From contig NZ_CP173029.1 in assembly GCF_044772865.1 (NCBI RefSeq), positions 1,426,001 through 1,490,000 on the forward strand: 64,000 nt of DNA, written 5' to 3'. Positions 1 to 7,810 of the stretch are shown piece after piece. How positions within the stretch are numbered: the stretch's first letter is position 1; every line of letters begins with the position of its first letter. The notes under the pieces are model-generated. The model saw only the letters and a list, made by a program, of their open reading frames with translations, ran no database searches and had not been told where the DNA came from. The position numbers were made by a program, and so were the translations under genes. This DNA is from Algirhabdus cladophorae (GTDB taxonomy: Bacteria > Pseudomonadota > Alphaproteobacteria > Rhodobacterales > Rhodobacteraceae).

Positions 1-376
1 CGGGCAGGGCCCCTGCGGCAAGAATGGCGCGCACGCCGGCTTCGATATTGGCGTGGCTTTTGAGGGTATCGGTGTGGATGATGTCTGCGTCGCCGATGTC
101 GACCATCCGCACATCTGCGCCCAGATAAGTCGCGTCATCCTCGTGGTCATAGGCGCCCGCATGACCAAAGCTAAATAGGGTCGAGGCCTCGCGCACGCCG
201 CGCGGTCCAAACCGCGCACCCGATCGAAACTGGGTGCCAAAATCGAAAGGCGCCCCTAGGATCGCCACATCTGCATCAATACTATTCCAATTGGCCACAT
301 AGGGCTTTTTGGCGAAAGTTGCGATGCCCACAAAGGGCAGGTTCAGTCGACCGGCGTCATAACCATGGCTGCTCAT
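1..376 (-). CDS. Ureohydrolase (agmatinase/arginase family), 3' end outside the window
   Basis: The first 125 residues of a minus-strand protein are visible, from an ATG at 376 running off the left edge. The segment GAPFDFGTQFRSGARFGPRG is the N-terminal signature of the arginase/agmatinase/formimidoylglutamase superfamily, which hydrolyses guanidino compounds to urea (or formamide) at a two-manganese centre. The metal-binding GGDH and DxHxD motifs lie beyond the edge, so the substrate cannot be judged. Agmatinase or guanidinobutyrase are the usual assignments in roseobacters. It is divergent from guaB, with 141 bases between the two starts. Confidence 0.85.
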   Translation of the reverse strand, partial: MSSHGYDAGRLNLPFVGIATFAKKPYVANWNSIDADVAILGAPFDFGTQFRSGARFGPRGVREASTLFSFGHAGAYDHEDDATYLGADVRMVDIGDADIIHTDTLKSHANIEAGVRAILAAGALP

Positions 377-517
377 GTAAGCGTCCTTTAAAGTGTTTGG
401 TCCAGATTGCCGCAAAATATCGCGTATGCAAGGGGACAGACCGCGAAATAGGGGTTTCGTCGATCTGGCATCCGTGCGATAGGCAATCGTCAAACGACGC
501 TTTCCAGGAGATGTTGC

Positions 518-1972
518 ATGGAAATTCGCGAGGCACTTACCTTTGATGATGTTTTGTTGGTTCCGGCCGCCAGTTCGGTGTTGCCCAGTGATGCGGATCT
601 GCGCACGCATGTGACCAAATCAATCGCAATGAATATCCCATTGCTGAGCTCCGCAATGGACACAGTGACAGAGGCTCGCATGGCGATTGCAATGGCGCAG
701 GCCGGTGGTTTGGGCGTGGTGCACCGCAATTTGGATGTGCTGGAGCAAGCGGCGCAAATCCGGCGCGTGAAACGCTTTGAAAGCGGGATCGTCTATAACC
801 CGATCACGTTGAAAGCGGATCAAACTCTTGCCGACGCCAAGGCGTTACAAGAACGCTACCGTGTCACGGGATTCCCAGTGGTCAACGAAGAGGGCCGTGT
901 AGTGGGGATCGTCACAAATCGCGATATGCGCTTTGCCTCGGATGATAAGACCCCTGTTTCGGTGATGATGACTTCGGATAATTTGGCGATGTTGCAAGAG
1001 CCTGCGGATCTGTCCGAGGCGCGCAGTATGATGCAGGCCCGCCGCATTGAAAAACTGTTGGTTGTAGATGCACAAAGTAAGTTAACGGGGCTTTTGACCC
1101 TTAAAGACAGCGAACAGGCCGTGTTGAACCCACAGGCCTGTAAAGACCAGTTGGGCCGCTTGCGTGTGGCGGCGGCCTCGACCGTTGGGGACGCAGGCTT
1201 TGAACGCACTGAGGCATTGGTCGATGCAGGGGTCGATCTGGTCGTGATTGATACGGCCCATGGGCATTCTGAAGGTGTGTCTGAGGCCGTGCGCCGCGCC
1301 AAAACCCTCTCTAATGAAGTGCAGGTTGTGGCTGGCAACGTCGCGACAGGTGAGGCGACACGCGCCTTGATCGATGCAGGTGCGGACGCCATCAAGGTAG
1401 GTATTGGTCCGGGATCGATTTGCACCACGCGTATGGTGGCCGGGGTCGGTGTACCGCAGCTGACTGCAATTAGCGATTGCGCGGATGCCGCTCGCGACAG
1501 CAATACCCCGGTGATCGCAGATGGCGGCATTAAGTTTTCGGGCGATTTTGCCAAGGCGATTGCCGCAGGTGCATCTTGTGCCATGGTTGGTAGCATGATT
1601 GCAGGGACGGACGAAAGCCCCGGTGAAGTGATCTTGTATCAAGGCCGCTCGTTCAAATCTTATCGCGGTATGGGGTCTTTGGGCGCGATGGCGCGCGGCT
1701 CTGCGGATCGCTATTTCCAAAAGGATGCCGCCAGCGACAAACTGGTGCCGGAAGGCATCGAAGGCCAGGTGCCCTATAAAGGATCTGCTGGGGCTGTCGT
1801 GCATCAATTGGTTGGCGGATTGCGTGCGGCGATGGGCTACACGGGCTGCGCGACGGTGGACCAAATGCGCCAAAACTGTAAGTTTGTGAAAATCACAGGT
1901 GCGGGTCTGAAGGAAAGCCATGTGCATGATGTTCAGATCACGCGTGAAAGCCCAAACTATAGAATAATGTGA
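518..1972 (+). CDS. guaB: IMP dehydrogenase
   Basis: This 484-residue protein catalyses the NAD-dependent oxidation of IMP to XMP, the first committed step of GMP synthesis. It has the TIM-barrel fold interrupted by a pair of CBS domains at about residues 90-205. The catalytic loop GPGSICTTRMVAGVG carries the active-site cysteine near residue 302, and the C-terminus HVHDVQITRESPNYRIM is typical. Length matches the family. The ATG at 518 has AGGAG about eight bases upstream. Five other purine genes (purM, purN, purC, purS, purQ) occur in the window but not next to it. Confidence 0.97.
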   Translation: MEIREALTFDDVLLVPAASSVLPSDADLRTHVTKSIAMNIPLLSSAMDTVTEARMAIAMAQAGGLGVVHRNLDVLEQAAQIRRVKRFESGIVYNPITLKADQTLADAKALQERYRVTGFPVVNEEGRVVGIVTNRDMRFASDDKTPVSVMMTSDNLAMLQEPADLSEARSMMQARRIEKLLVVDAQSKLTGLLTLKDSEQAVLNPQACKDQLGRLRVAAASTVGDAGFERTEALVDAGVDLVVIDTAHGHSEGVSEAVRRAKTLSNEVQVVAGNVATGEATRALIDAGADAIKVGIGPGSICTTRMVAGVGVPQLTAISDCADAARDSNTPVIADGGIKFSGDFAKAIAAGASCAMVGSMIAGTDESPGEVILYQGRSFKSYRGMGSLGAMARGSADRYFQKDAASDKLVPEGIEGQVPYKGSAGAVVHQLVGGLRAAMGYTGCATVDQMRQNCKFVKITGAGLKESHVHDVQITRESPNYRIM

Positions 1973-2017
1973 TTTATCAGACTTCTTAAAGGTGAAGTTA
2001 ATCTAAGGATATTTGAT

Positions 2018-3193
2018 ATGACACCGGGTGCACGGGTTGCGGCAGCAATCGAAATTCTGGATGCGCTCGCAGATGATGCGCCGGTTGAAGCCGTCCTGAC
2101 GCGTTGGGCGCGAGGTAACAGGTTTGCTGGATCTAAGGATCGTGCTGCCATTCGGGATCACGTCTTTGATGTGTTGCGCCAATATCGGTCCTCGGCCTTT
2201 GCTGGTGGGGGCACTGACGGACGATCCTTAATGATTGGGCAGATGCGATTGAAAGATACCCCGCTTGATCAGACTTTTCACGGGCAAGGCCATGCACCTG
2301 ATCCGGTTGAGGCCACGGTCGCGGCGGCGCTGCCTGATTTGCAAACCATGCCGCCTGAAGCCGCGTTGGATATGCCCGATTGGCTGGTTGAGCAGATGAC
2401 GCAGGATCTGGGGCAGCAAGTAGCACATGACATTTGCCGCATTCAGCGTCAGCGGGCACCAGTATTTTTGCGGGTGAATTCAGCCAAGGCCTCGGTTCCA
2501 CAAGCCATCGCTGCGCTACAGCAGGATGGTATTTTGGGGCAGGCACTAGAGGCAGTGCCGACCGCTGTTCAATTGGATCAAAACGTGCGTGGGGTGCGAA
2601 ACACTGCGGCTTTTACATCCGGTTTGGTTGAACTTCAGGATGCCTCAAGTCAGGCAATGGTTCTAAACCTACCGCTGCGCGCAGGCCAGCGCGTCTTGGA
2701 CTTTTGTGCAGGTGGCGGTGGCAAATCGTTGGCCATGGCAGCGATACCAAATGTCAAAGTGGTGGCCAGTGATGTCTCTGCGGCGCGTATGACGGATATC
2801 CCGGCCCGTGCCGCGCGTGCGGGCGCCACGATTGATGTCGTCGTTCAACAGGATCTGGCCGCGCGCGCCCCGTTTGATGTGGTGTTGGTTGATGCGCCGT
2901 GTTCCGGGTCGGGCACGTGGCGGCGTAGCCCGCAGGCAAAGACGCGATTGACGCCGGAGGCTTTGACTGAATTGACCGAATTACAATCTGAGGTATTGAT
3001 CCAAGCCGCGCAACATGTGGCCGCGGGGGGACAGTTAGCTTACGCGACCTGTTCGGTGCTTGAGGTGGAGAATTCTGGAGTGATCGAAGTATTTTTGAAG
3101 AAAAACAAGGACTTCAAGGCGGTTTCTAGGGCTTCTTGGCTGCCATCCGGCAGTGGGGATGGATTTTTCCTGACAATCCTACAGCGCGATTGA
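2018..3193 (+). CDS. RsmB/NOP-family 16S rRNA m5C methyltransferase
   Basis: This 391-residue protein is a SAM-dependent RNA cytosine-5 methyltransferase. The N-terminal part (residues 1-80, with SKDRAAIRDHVFDVLR) resembles the NusB-like RNA-binding domain of RsmB. The Rossmann methyltransferase core follows: LDFCAGGGGKSLA binds SAM, DAPCSGSGTW contains one catalytic cysteine near residue 295, and YATCSVLEVEN the other near 345. It is slightly shorter than E. coli RsmB. It lies 45 bases after guaB on the same strand and may share its transcript. RsmB is the best guess, but a paralogous RsmF-like target cannot be excluded. Confidence 0.88.
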   Translation: MTPGARVAAAIEILDALADDAPVEAVLTRWARGNRFAGSKDRAAIRDHVFDVLRQYRSSAFAGGGTDGRSLMIGQMRLKDTPLDQTFHGQGHAPDPVEATVAAALPDLQTMPPEAALDMPDWLVEQMTQDLGQQVAHDICRIQRQRAPVFLRVNSAKASVPQAIAALQQDGILGQALEAVPTAVQLDQNVRGVRNTAAFTSGLVELQDASSQAMVLNLPLRAGQRVLDFCAGGGGKSLAMAAIPNVKVVASDVSAARMTDIPARAARAGATIDVVVQQDLAARAPFDVVLVDAPCSGSGTWRRSPQAKTRLTPEALTELTELQSEVLIQAAQHVAAGGQLAYATCSVLEVENSGVIEVFLKKNKDFKAVSRASWLPSGSGDGFFLTILQRD

Positions 3194-3314
3194 AGCGTGG
3201 GCGACACAACTTTATGTGGAATCTCCAGAAATCTTTAGTACTCTGAATGGTAGTTAAGAGAAGTTTAAGACATTTTAAGATAGCTGTGAGGGGTCAATAG
3301 GAAGGCAGGCCTGA

Positions 3315-5633
3315 GTGCGCGAATCTACCGCCCGTTTCCAGATCACAAGTCTACTCAACAGGATCAAGCCTGCGGCGTTTGGAATGCTGTTTTTGGGGCT
3401 CGTCATGTGTGTGGGGGCCTATTGGCTTTCGGTTTTGACGGCTCAGGTCATTGTATTTTCTGTCGGGGCGACGTTTTTGTGTCTTGCTGGTCTGGCGCTG
3501 CGATATGCCTCGATGGAAAAACAGCGACATGAAGGATTTATATCGTCGGCGCGCGATATGTGGGAATCCGATCCAGGTATGCGCTTTGTGTGTGATCGAT
3601 CGGGCCGAATCCAGTATCTTAATCCGGCGGGAAAAACAGGGTTCAAAGAGGCCGACAGCAGTCGCTTTGCAACAATGTTGAACGGTGTGCTGGCCAACCC
3701 GTCAGAAATTATGTTCCGCCTGCAATCCAAGGCGCAGGCGCTGGGTTCTGCAACGGATGAAGTCACCACACACGATGGCCCGACGCGCCTGACGTGCTGT
3801 TGTCTCTATACTGACCTCTATAGTTGGCATTTTGAGCCCATTTTGACAGTCAACCCGTCCCAACGCAGTGCAGATGCCTTATCGATTCCAATGCTGACCG
3901 CCAGCAAAAGCGGCACAATATTGTTCATGAACGAGGCGTTTCGGCGTTTGATTGGCAGTCGTGTGAAAACCTTGGATCGGGTGTTCACGGATTTGCCGTT
4001 GCGGTCTGGATCTGTGCACGAAGTGTCCTGCGTCGACAGCAAAGTGCGCGCTTGTGTGGTCTGTATTGAAGGCGGCGGTGGGCGTCAGGAAGTCTATCTA
4101 GTCCCCGATGAATATGGTCATAGCGCGGGCGAGGCTAACGCGGGCGAATTGGACTTCTTTGATGAAATCCCTGTCGCTTTGCTGCGGCTTCATCCCGAAG
4201 GGTCCATCATTTCAGCAAATCGTCAGGCGCGCAGTCTCCTTGAGACAAATATCAGCGGCGATATGGTCTTTACCGACCTTATCGAAGGCTTGGGGCGCTC
4301 TATTACTGATTGGATTCGCGAAACGGCCCAGCGTGGCACCCAAGGCCAATCCGAGGTTCTTAAGGCGCGCAACACCAAGGCCGAGAAGTTTTTACAGGTC
4401 TCTCTTTCGCGGTTGGGTGCAGAAAGCAGCACCCAGATTATTGCCGTTCTTAACGATGCGACTGAACTCAAGACCCTGGAAGCACAGTTCGTCCAAAGCC
4501 AGAAAATGCAGGCTATCGGGCAGCTTGCTGGTGGTGTTGCCCATGATTTCAATAACTTGCTGACCGCCATTTCGGGGCATTGTGATTTGCTGTTGCTGCG
4601 CCATGACCAAGGCGACAGCGATCATGAGGATCTTGTGCAGATCCATCAAAACGCAAACCGTGCGGCCAGTCTTGTTGGCCAGTTACTGGCCTTTTCGCGG
4701 AAACAAAATCTACGGCCTGAGGTGTTGGATCTGCGCGAGACGCTGTCGGATCTGACCCATTTGCTAAACCGCTTGGTGGGCGAACAGCTAAGCCTGTCTT
4801 GGTCTCATGATCCCGGCCTTGGGGCGATTAAAGCTGATAAACGGCAGTTGGAACAGGTGATCATGAATCTGGTGGTCAATGCGCGCGATGCCATGCCAGA
4901 TGGTGGCGAAATTCGGATCGAAACCACGTCGCGAACCTTAACAGAGCCGTTCAAACGTGACCGGGCTGAACTTTTACCGGGCAACTACGCGTGCATCGAA
5001 GTTATCGATCAGGGTACTGGTATCCCGAAGGACAAGCTGGCAAAAATCTTTGAACCGTTCTTTACGACCAAGCGGGTGGGTGAGGGTACTGGCCTTGGCC
5101 TTTCGACCGCTTATGGGATCGTGAAACAAACCGGTGGATTTATTTTTGCTGATAGTATTGTGGGGGTTGGCACCACGTTCTCGCTCTATTTCCCTGTGTA
5201 TTCGGGGGTGGCGACCGTATCACCGCCCAAATCTACGGCCCCCTTGGAGATTGCAAACGCACCGGCGGGTGAAGGTGTGGTGTTGTTGGTCGAGGACGAA
5301 GCCCCGGTTCGGGCCTTTGCCAGTCGCGCCCTCAGGATGCGAGGCTACACTGTACTTGAAGCCGAAAATGCAGAAGAGGCGCTCAAAACGTTGGAAGACG
5401 GATCCCTTGCTGTGGATCTCTTTGTGACCGATGTTGTTATGCCGGGGATGGATGGCCCAAGCTGGGTTAAACAAGCCCGCGAAGCGCGGCCGGATGTCAA
5501 AGTGGTGTTTGTATCTGGCTATGCCGAGGAACGATTTGAGGACGACCAAATGCGCATCCCCAATTCAGTGTTCCTGCCCAAACCGTTTTCGTTGAATGAT
5601 CTGACAAATGTCGTTCAGGAACAAATGTCCTAG
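3315..5633 (+). CDS. cckA: Hybrid sensor histidine kinase, CckA type
   Basis: This 772-residue protein begins with two transmembrane segments (about residues 20-60), then PAS-like regions, a HisKA domain with phospho-acceptor His410 in GGVAHDFNNLL, a HATPase domain (NLVVNARDAMPDGG, GTGLGLSTAYGIV) and a C-terminal receiver with Asp706 in VTDVVMPGMDG and the switch lysine in LPKPF. This architecture is that of CckA, which feeds phosphate through ChpT to CtrA; in roseobacters that route controls motility and gene-transfer-agent genes. The start is GTG at 3315, with AGGAAGG nine bases upstream. chpT and ctrA are not in the window. The stop codon overlaps that of the convergent gene. Confidence 0.9.
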   Translation: MRESTARFQITSLLNRIKPAAFGMLFLGLVMCVGAYWLSVLTAQVIVFSVGATFLCLAGLALRYASMEKQRHEGFISSARDMWESDPGMRFVCDRSGRIQYLNPAGKTGFKEADSSRFATMLNGVLANPSEIMFRLQSKAQALGSATDEVTTHDGPTRLTCCCLYTDLYSWHFEPILTVNPSQRSADALSIPMLTASKSGTILFMNEAFRRLIGSRVKTLDRVFTDLPLRSGSVHEVSCVDSKVRACVVCIEGGGGRQEVYLVPDEYGHSAGEANAGELDFFDEIPVALLRLHPEGSIISANRQARSLLETNISGDMVFTDLIEGLGRSITDWIRETAQRGTQGQSEVLKARNTKAEKFLQVSLSRLGAESSTQIIAVLNDATELKTLEAQFVQSQKMQAIGQLAGGVAHDFNNLLTAISGHCDLLLLRHDQGDSDHEDLVQIHQNANRAASLVGQLLAFSRKQNLRPEVLDLRETLSDLTHLLNRLVGEQLSLSWSHDPGLGAIKADKRQLEQVIMNLVVNARDAMPDGGEIRIETTSRTLTEPFKRDRAELLPGNYACIEVIDQGTGIPKDKLAKIFEPFFTTKRVGEGTGLGLSTAYGIVKQTGGFIFADSIVGVGTTFSLYFPVYSGVATVSPPKSTAPLEIANAPAGEGVVLLVEDEAPVRAFASRALRMRGYTVLEAENAEEALKTLEDGSLAVDLFVTDVVMPGMDGPSWVKQAREARPDVKVVFVSGYAEERFEDDQMRIPNSVFLPKPFSLNDLTNVVQEQMS

Positions 5634-6232
5634 GCGCCCGCGTCCAACCGATCCCAAAGATCAAAGTCATCTGAAAGTTTTCGGCGCAGTTTGGATTCTA
5701 TTTTAGGATCTAACTCAAGGCTCATCACTGGCGATACATTGACCCGCGGCAAATCAAGCGCCAAGTCCAAACGCGTCTCTAAGAAGTCAATTAACCCTTC
5801 CTGATTTTCGTAGCGAAATACGTGATCAACGGAATGTTTGCCATTTGGCGCAAACAAAAACCGGTATTGTGATCCCACATTTGCGTAAGACGGGCGATCC
5901 TCTGCCATATAGTCCGTCACAAATTGATCAAAGCTGACGTCCTTAGTCGAATTTGCGTGCCCATCCAAAAACGGTCGGGACCGATACCGATACCAACTGC
6001 CCAGCCAAGAAATGGGTTCGCGAATAACGCCCAAGGTTTCAACATCACTGACGCCACCCACGGCCAGCATCGGTTTCAAAAACCGATCAAAACGCTGAAT
6101 CGTTGCGTGTTTCAGGGTGGTCGGATTGGTGATGACAATATCCGCCTTCGCACCCAAAGCCGCCTGATAGGCACTGCTGCCAGTTTTGGACTGACTGAGA
6201 AAAGCCAGCTTTGGGCCAGTAAAAATCATCAT
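5630..6232 (-). CDS. Sulfotransferase-like P-loop protein (often misnamed gamma-glutamyl kinase)
   Basis: The protein has about 200 residues and starts MMIFTGPKLAFLSQSKTGSS, a beta strand followed by a PAPS-loop-like SKTGSSAY motif. Later VIREPISWLGSWYRYRSRP matches the 3'-phosphate-binding RxPxxW region of sulfotransferase-like proteins. Databases often label this Rhodobacterales family gamma-glutamyl kinase, but nothing here resembles ProB. The donor and acceptor are unknown. The ATG at 6232 is preferred because GAGGTG lies a few bases upstream; a GTG at 6241 would add three residues. Its TAG overlaps the TAG of cckA in a shared CTAG. Confidence 0.72.
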   Translation of the reverse strand: MMIFTGPKLAFLSQSKTGSSAYQAALGAKADIVITNPTTLKHATIQRFDRFLKPMLAVGGVSDVETLGVIREPISWLGSWYRYRSRPFLDGHANSTKDVSFDQFVTDYMAEDRPSYANVGSQYRFLFAPNGKHSVDHVFRYENQEGLIDFLETRLDLALDLPRVNVSPVMSLELDPKIESKLRRKLSDDFDLWDRLDAGA

Positions 6233-6492
6233 CTCGGGCACCTCGTTTCTTGGCAGAGTATCTGCGACGCGGGCTAGAAATACCAGTCACACTGTTCACG
6301 GGATTTGATCAATTCCTTCGGCTAAGCTACGCCCAGAGCGTTAAAATTTAACCTTGAGTGTAAAATTTACCTCAGCATTGGTGGCAAAAACGCCGGATTT
6401 TTACATTTGCTTAACCGCGTTTAGGCCAGCCTAGACACAGCGTCGGAATCAGCTTCATCAGCCTGGAAAATTTTCGGTCGTTCAAATTTAAC

Positions 6493-6521
6493 TTGAAATG
6501 TTCCTGTTTTGATCTCATAAC
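6493..6521 (+). promoter_or_regulatory. Candidate recA promoter
   Basis: TTGAAA at 6493-6498 and CATAAC at 6516-6521 are separated by 17 bases and match the sigma-70 consensus at about four to five and four of six positions. The predicted start falls at about 6528, so the LexA box at 6530-6544 would sit on the initially transcribed region. This is an inference from sequence only. Confidence 0.5.
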
Positions 6522-6529
6522 GAAAATAA

Positions 6530-6544
6530 GAACAAGGCAAGAAC
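6530..6544 (+). promoter_or_regulatory. LexA (SOS) box of recA
   Basis: GAAC-AAGGCAA-GAAC is an exact match to the direct-repeat GAAC-N7-GAAC (GTTC-N7-GTTC) site bound by alphaproteobacterial LexA, including that of Rhodobacter. It lies 50 bases before the recA ATG and just downstream of the candidate -10 element. A second, imperfect copy (GTTC-N7-GATC) overlaps the promoter spacer at 6500-6514. Confidence 0.85.
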
Positions 6545-6593
6545 AAAGCAGTAATTGCTGTCCCTCACAGGGTATGGAATAAGGAACAAAACA

Positions 6594-7685
6594 ATGGCAA
6601 TGGCAGATCTTTTGAACATGGATAAGAAAAGCGGCGATAAACAAAAGGCGCTCGACAGCGCGTTGGCCCAAATTGAACGTCAGTTTGGCAAAGGCTCGAT
6701 TATGAAACTGGGTGACGAGAACGCCATCCAGGAAATTGAAGCGACATCCACTGGCTCGTTGGGGTTGGATATTGCGCTTGGAATTGGCGGATTGCCAAAG
6801 GGCCGGATCGTCGAGATTTACGGTCCTGAAAGCTCAGGCAAAACAACTCTGACGCTGCATTGTGCCGCCGAGGAGCAGAAAAAAGGTGGCGTTGTTGCGT
6901 TTATCGATGCCGAGCACGCGCTTGACCCTCAATATGCCCGCAAACTGGGTGTTGATCTGGATGAATTGCTTATTTCGCAGCCTGACACCGGCGAACAGGC
7001 CCTTGAGATCACCGATACTTTGGTGCGCTCCGGCGCAGTTAGCATGATCGTAGTGGACTCGGTGGCCGCCCTTACGCCTAAATCGGAACTGGAAGGTGAC
7101 ATGGGCGACAGCAGTGTTGGCGTGCATGCCCGTTTGATGTCGCAAGCCATGCGCAAGCTGACAGGATCGATTGCGCGCTCGAACTGCATAGTGATCTTTA
7201 TCAACCAGATCCGGATGAAAATTGGCGTTATGTTCGGCTCGCCCGAGACCACAACAGGCGGCAATGCGTTGAAATTCTATTCTTCCGTGCGCTTGGATAT
7301 TCGCCGCATTGGCGCCCTCAAAGACCGTGATGAGGTTGTGGGCAACGCGACGCGCGTCAAAGTCGTAAAAAACAAAGTGGCCCCACCGTTCAAGCAGGTC
7401 GAGTTCGACATCATGTACGGCGAGGGGATCTCGAAGATGGGTGAACTTCTGGATCTGGGTGCTAAAGCTGGCGTCGTTGACAAGTCTGGTGCGTGGTTCA
7501 GTTATGGTGATGAACGGATCGGGCAGGGGCGCGAGAATGCCAAGACCTTTTTGAAGGAAAACACGCGTATGGCCCTCGAGATCGAGGACAAAATTCGCGC
7601 AGCCCATGGTCTGGATTTTGAAATGCCCGCCGAAGAGACGAAAGAGGCCAAAGATTCGGATGATGAGCCTCTGATCGAAGGCTAA
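6594..7685 (+). CDS. recA: Recombinase A
   Basis: This 363-residue protein forms filaments on single-stranded DNA, drives strand exchange and triggers LexA self-cleavage. The N-terminus ALDSALAQIERQFGKGSIM, the Walker A motif GPESSGKTT near residue 77, the MAW-type loop and the NQIRMKIGVMFGSPETTTGG loop L2 are all intact. The acidic C-terminus is normal. The ATG at 6594 follows AAGGAA at a good distance and gives the usual family start; an in-frame TTG at 6555 would add residues not found in RecA. An SOS box precedes it and a strong terminator follows. Confidence 0.98.
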   Translation: MAMADLLNMDKKSGDKQKALDSALAQIERQFGKGSIMKLGDENAIQEIEATSTGSLGLDIALGIGGLPKGRIVEIYGPESSGKTTLTLHCAAEEQKKGGVVAFIDAEHALDPQYARKLGVDLDELLISQPDTGEQALEITDTLVRSGAVSMIVVDSVAALTPKSELEGDMGDSSVGVHARLMSQAMRKLTGSIARSNCIVIFINQIRMKIGVMFGSPETTTGGNALKFYSSVRLDIRRIGALKDRDEVVGNATRVKVVKNKVAPPFKQVEFDIMYGEGISKMGELLDLGAKAGVVDKSGAWFSYGDERIGQGRENAKTFLKENTRMALEIEDKIRAAHGLDFEMPAEETKEAKDSDDEPLIEG

Positions 7686-7706
7686 TCGCATCCAAAGAAA
7701 ATTTTG

Positions 7707-7740
7707 AAAGCCGGTCCTACGCACGTGGGCCGGCTTTTTC
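7707..7740 (+). terminator. Rho-independent terminator of recA
   Basis: AAAGCCGGTCC and GGGCCGGCTTT form an 11-pair stem with one G-U pair around a nine-base loop, followed by a run of T. It sits 22 bases after the recA stop codon. Confidence 0.88.
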
Positions 7741-7810
7741 TATGCTGGACCCTGCGCAGCGCTAGGGGTACATAAAACCTTACTTGATCCACTAGAAAAG
7801 CGCGCATCCC

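Larger units (their letters stand above)
6242..6593. other. Intergenic region before recA
   Basis: This 352-base stretch has no credible gene. It holds the divergent upstream regions of the sulfotransferase-like gene and recA. Visible elements are two AT-rich inverted repeats at 6340-6352 and 6360-6370, a candidate recA promoter at 6493-6521, and a clear SOS box at 6530-6544. Confidence 0.8.
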
